Of a DNA stretch of 64,000 bases, positions 63,300 through 64,000 are shown piece after piece. Each line of letters opens with the position of its first letter. The first letter of the stretch is position 1. The stretch lies in NCBI GenBank assembly GCA_021803345.1, contig JAJZLS010000038.1:1-64000 (forward strand), given 5' to 3'. This DNA comes from Actinomycetes bacterium. Its GTDB lineage: Bacteria > Actinomycetota > Acidimicrobiia > Acidimicrobiales > Acidimicrobiaceae. The notes beneath the pieces were generated by a model. The model was not told where the DNA came from. It did no database searches and saw only the letters and a program-made list of their open reading frames with translations. The translations under genes and the position numbers were made by a program.

Positions 63300-64000
63300 T
63301 TGCAGCGCCCCCTGAAGCACTCTGGTCATTTTCATCAGTCGGCCCATCTATATCGTCTGGGTTAGATGGCTCATCGTCAGCGAGAAGAATTTCCCGGTCG
63401 ATGGAATTGCCATCCTCATCCACTATTTCAACTTGTTTGAGGAGATTTTCAAGAGCCTTGGATTTTGCCATTTCAAGCTCCACGACCTTTATCTGGCCGT
63501 TAGTAGTGACTTGCTCCTTGAAAAGCTGAAAATCTATACCGGCACTATCCGCATAGGCCTTTATCTCCTCATCCAGTTCTTCCTCCGGAACCACAGTCGC
63601 CTCTTCACGAACCAAAGCCCTCAGCACCAAATCAATTTTTGCCTGGTTAGCCGCATCGGCCATAATCTGGCTCACCAGCTGCTCTGAGGTGGTGCCAGTC
63701 ACCGAAAGATACTGCTCAAGAGGAATGCCTTGCTCCTCCAGCCGATGAGAAAAATCATGTACCAGCTTGTCAAACTCATTTTGAATAAGAGCCTGGGGTA
63801 TCTCTTTCAAGTCCATCAATTCCACGAGGGCACCAACTACCCGATCTCTGAGCATCATCTTTGCTCTCGACAATTTCCCTGAAGCCAGTTGTTCCCTGAT
63901 CGACTCTTCGAGCTCAGCTAGCGTCTGAAATTCAGAAGCCTCTGCTGCCCATTCGTCTGTCAAATCCGGTAGCTCCAGTTCGCTTACCTTCTTGATCTTC
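63283..64000 (-). CDS. tig: Trigger factor, C-terminal part (5' end outside window)
   Basis: About 238 residues up to the window edge. The frame is open through 64000, where it reads [18 protein letters not shown], the linker after the peptidyl-prolyl isomerase domain of trigger factor. The rest is the helical C-terminal chaperone domain ([17 protein letters not shown] and [16 protein letters not shown]), ending in an acidic tail. It assists folding of nascent chains at the ribosome exit tunnel. Precedes clpP and clpX, the standard tig-clpP-clpX order. Confidence 0.93.
   Translation of the reverse strand, partial: KIKKVSELELPDLTDEWAAEASEFQTLAELEESIREQLASGKLSRAKMMLRDRVVGALVELMDLKEIPQALIQNEFDKLVHDFSHRLEEQGIPLEQYLSVTGTTSEQLVSQIMADAANQAKIDLVLRALVREEATVVPEEELDEEIKAYADSAGIDFQLFKEQVTTNGQIKVVELEMAKSKALENLLKQVEIVDEDGNSIDREILLADDEPSNPDDIDGPTDENDQSASGGAANDDSI

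Overview
The window looks like a chromosome segment of a moderate-G+C actinobacterium, most plausibly of the class Acidimicrobiia. Three things point there: an F420-type luciferase-like oxidoreductase, a mycothiol-type DsbA reductase (Rv2466c-like) next to rsfS/nadD, and a class II DAHP synthase; a CtpI/CtpH-type P-type ATPase; and a surface protein built from 42-residue GYW...DGG.F.FGDA.FYGSMGG repeats, a kind I associate with this class. The taxonomic call is inference. No rRNA, tRNA, insertion sequence, prophage or CRISPR array was seen.

Layout. 1-9 kb is a loose, partly decaying accessory stretch: a long P-type ATPase running off the left edge, a 63-residue membrane protein, a phospholipase D-like enzyme, a glycoside-hydrolase remnant, an unknown small protein, a YdbC/PdxI-like aldo-keto reductase, an N-terminally truncated LigD-type primase-polymerase and a small conserved gene broken by a single TGA codon. 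9-14.5 kb holds a SWIM-SNF2 helicase, an L-2-hydroxyglutarate oxidase and a DUF6314 protein, all on the + strand. 14.5-29.6 kb is an unbroken run of 14 minus-strand genes: aldehyde dehydrogenase, zinc alcohol dehydrogenase, ThDP enzyme, cupin, ribose/fructose-type ABC importer, MFS transporter, acyl-CoA dehydrogenase, ketopantoate-reductase-like protein, VOC protein, type II dehydroquinase, family I CoA-transferase and MaoC hydratase. Divergent from it (29.9-32.7 kb) are an IclR regulator, a CaiB/BaiF CoA-transferase and a citryl-CoA-lyase-like protein. The 279-bp divergent region is full of palindromes and direct repeats, so the two sides are probably one regulon. I infer an organic-acid or sugar-acid catabolic module whose substrate I cannot name; it is the best candidate here for an undescribed system.

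33-35.6 kb has a divergent pair of small Xre-type regulators around a palindrome, a GT87 membrane glycosyltransferase and a small unknown protein. 35.6-64 kb is mostly core genome: rsfS, nadD, DAHP synthase, the repeat-bearing GH25-like surface protein, a VWA/MoxR pair, proA-proB-obgE-rpmA-rplU-rne, a MazEF-type toxin-antitoxin pair, acetoacetyl-CoA synthetase, the cell-shape cluster mrdA-mreD-mreC-mreB, then ndk-folC-clpX-clpP-tig, with trigger factor running off the right edge. The order resembles the clpX/folC/ndk/rne/obg/nadD neighbourhood of mycobacteria.
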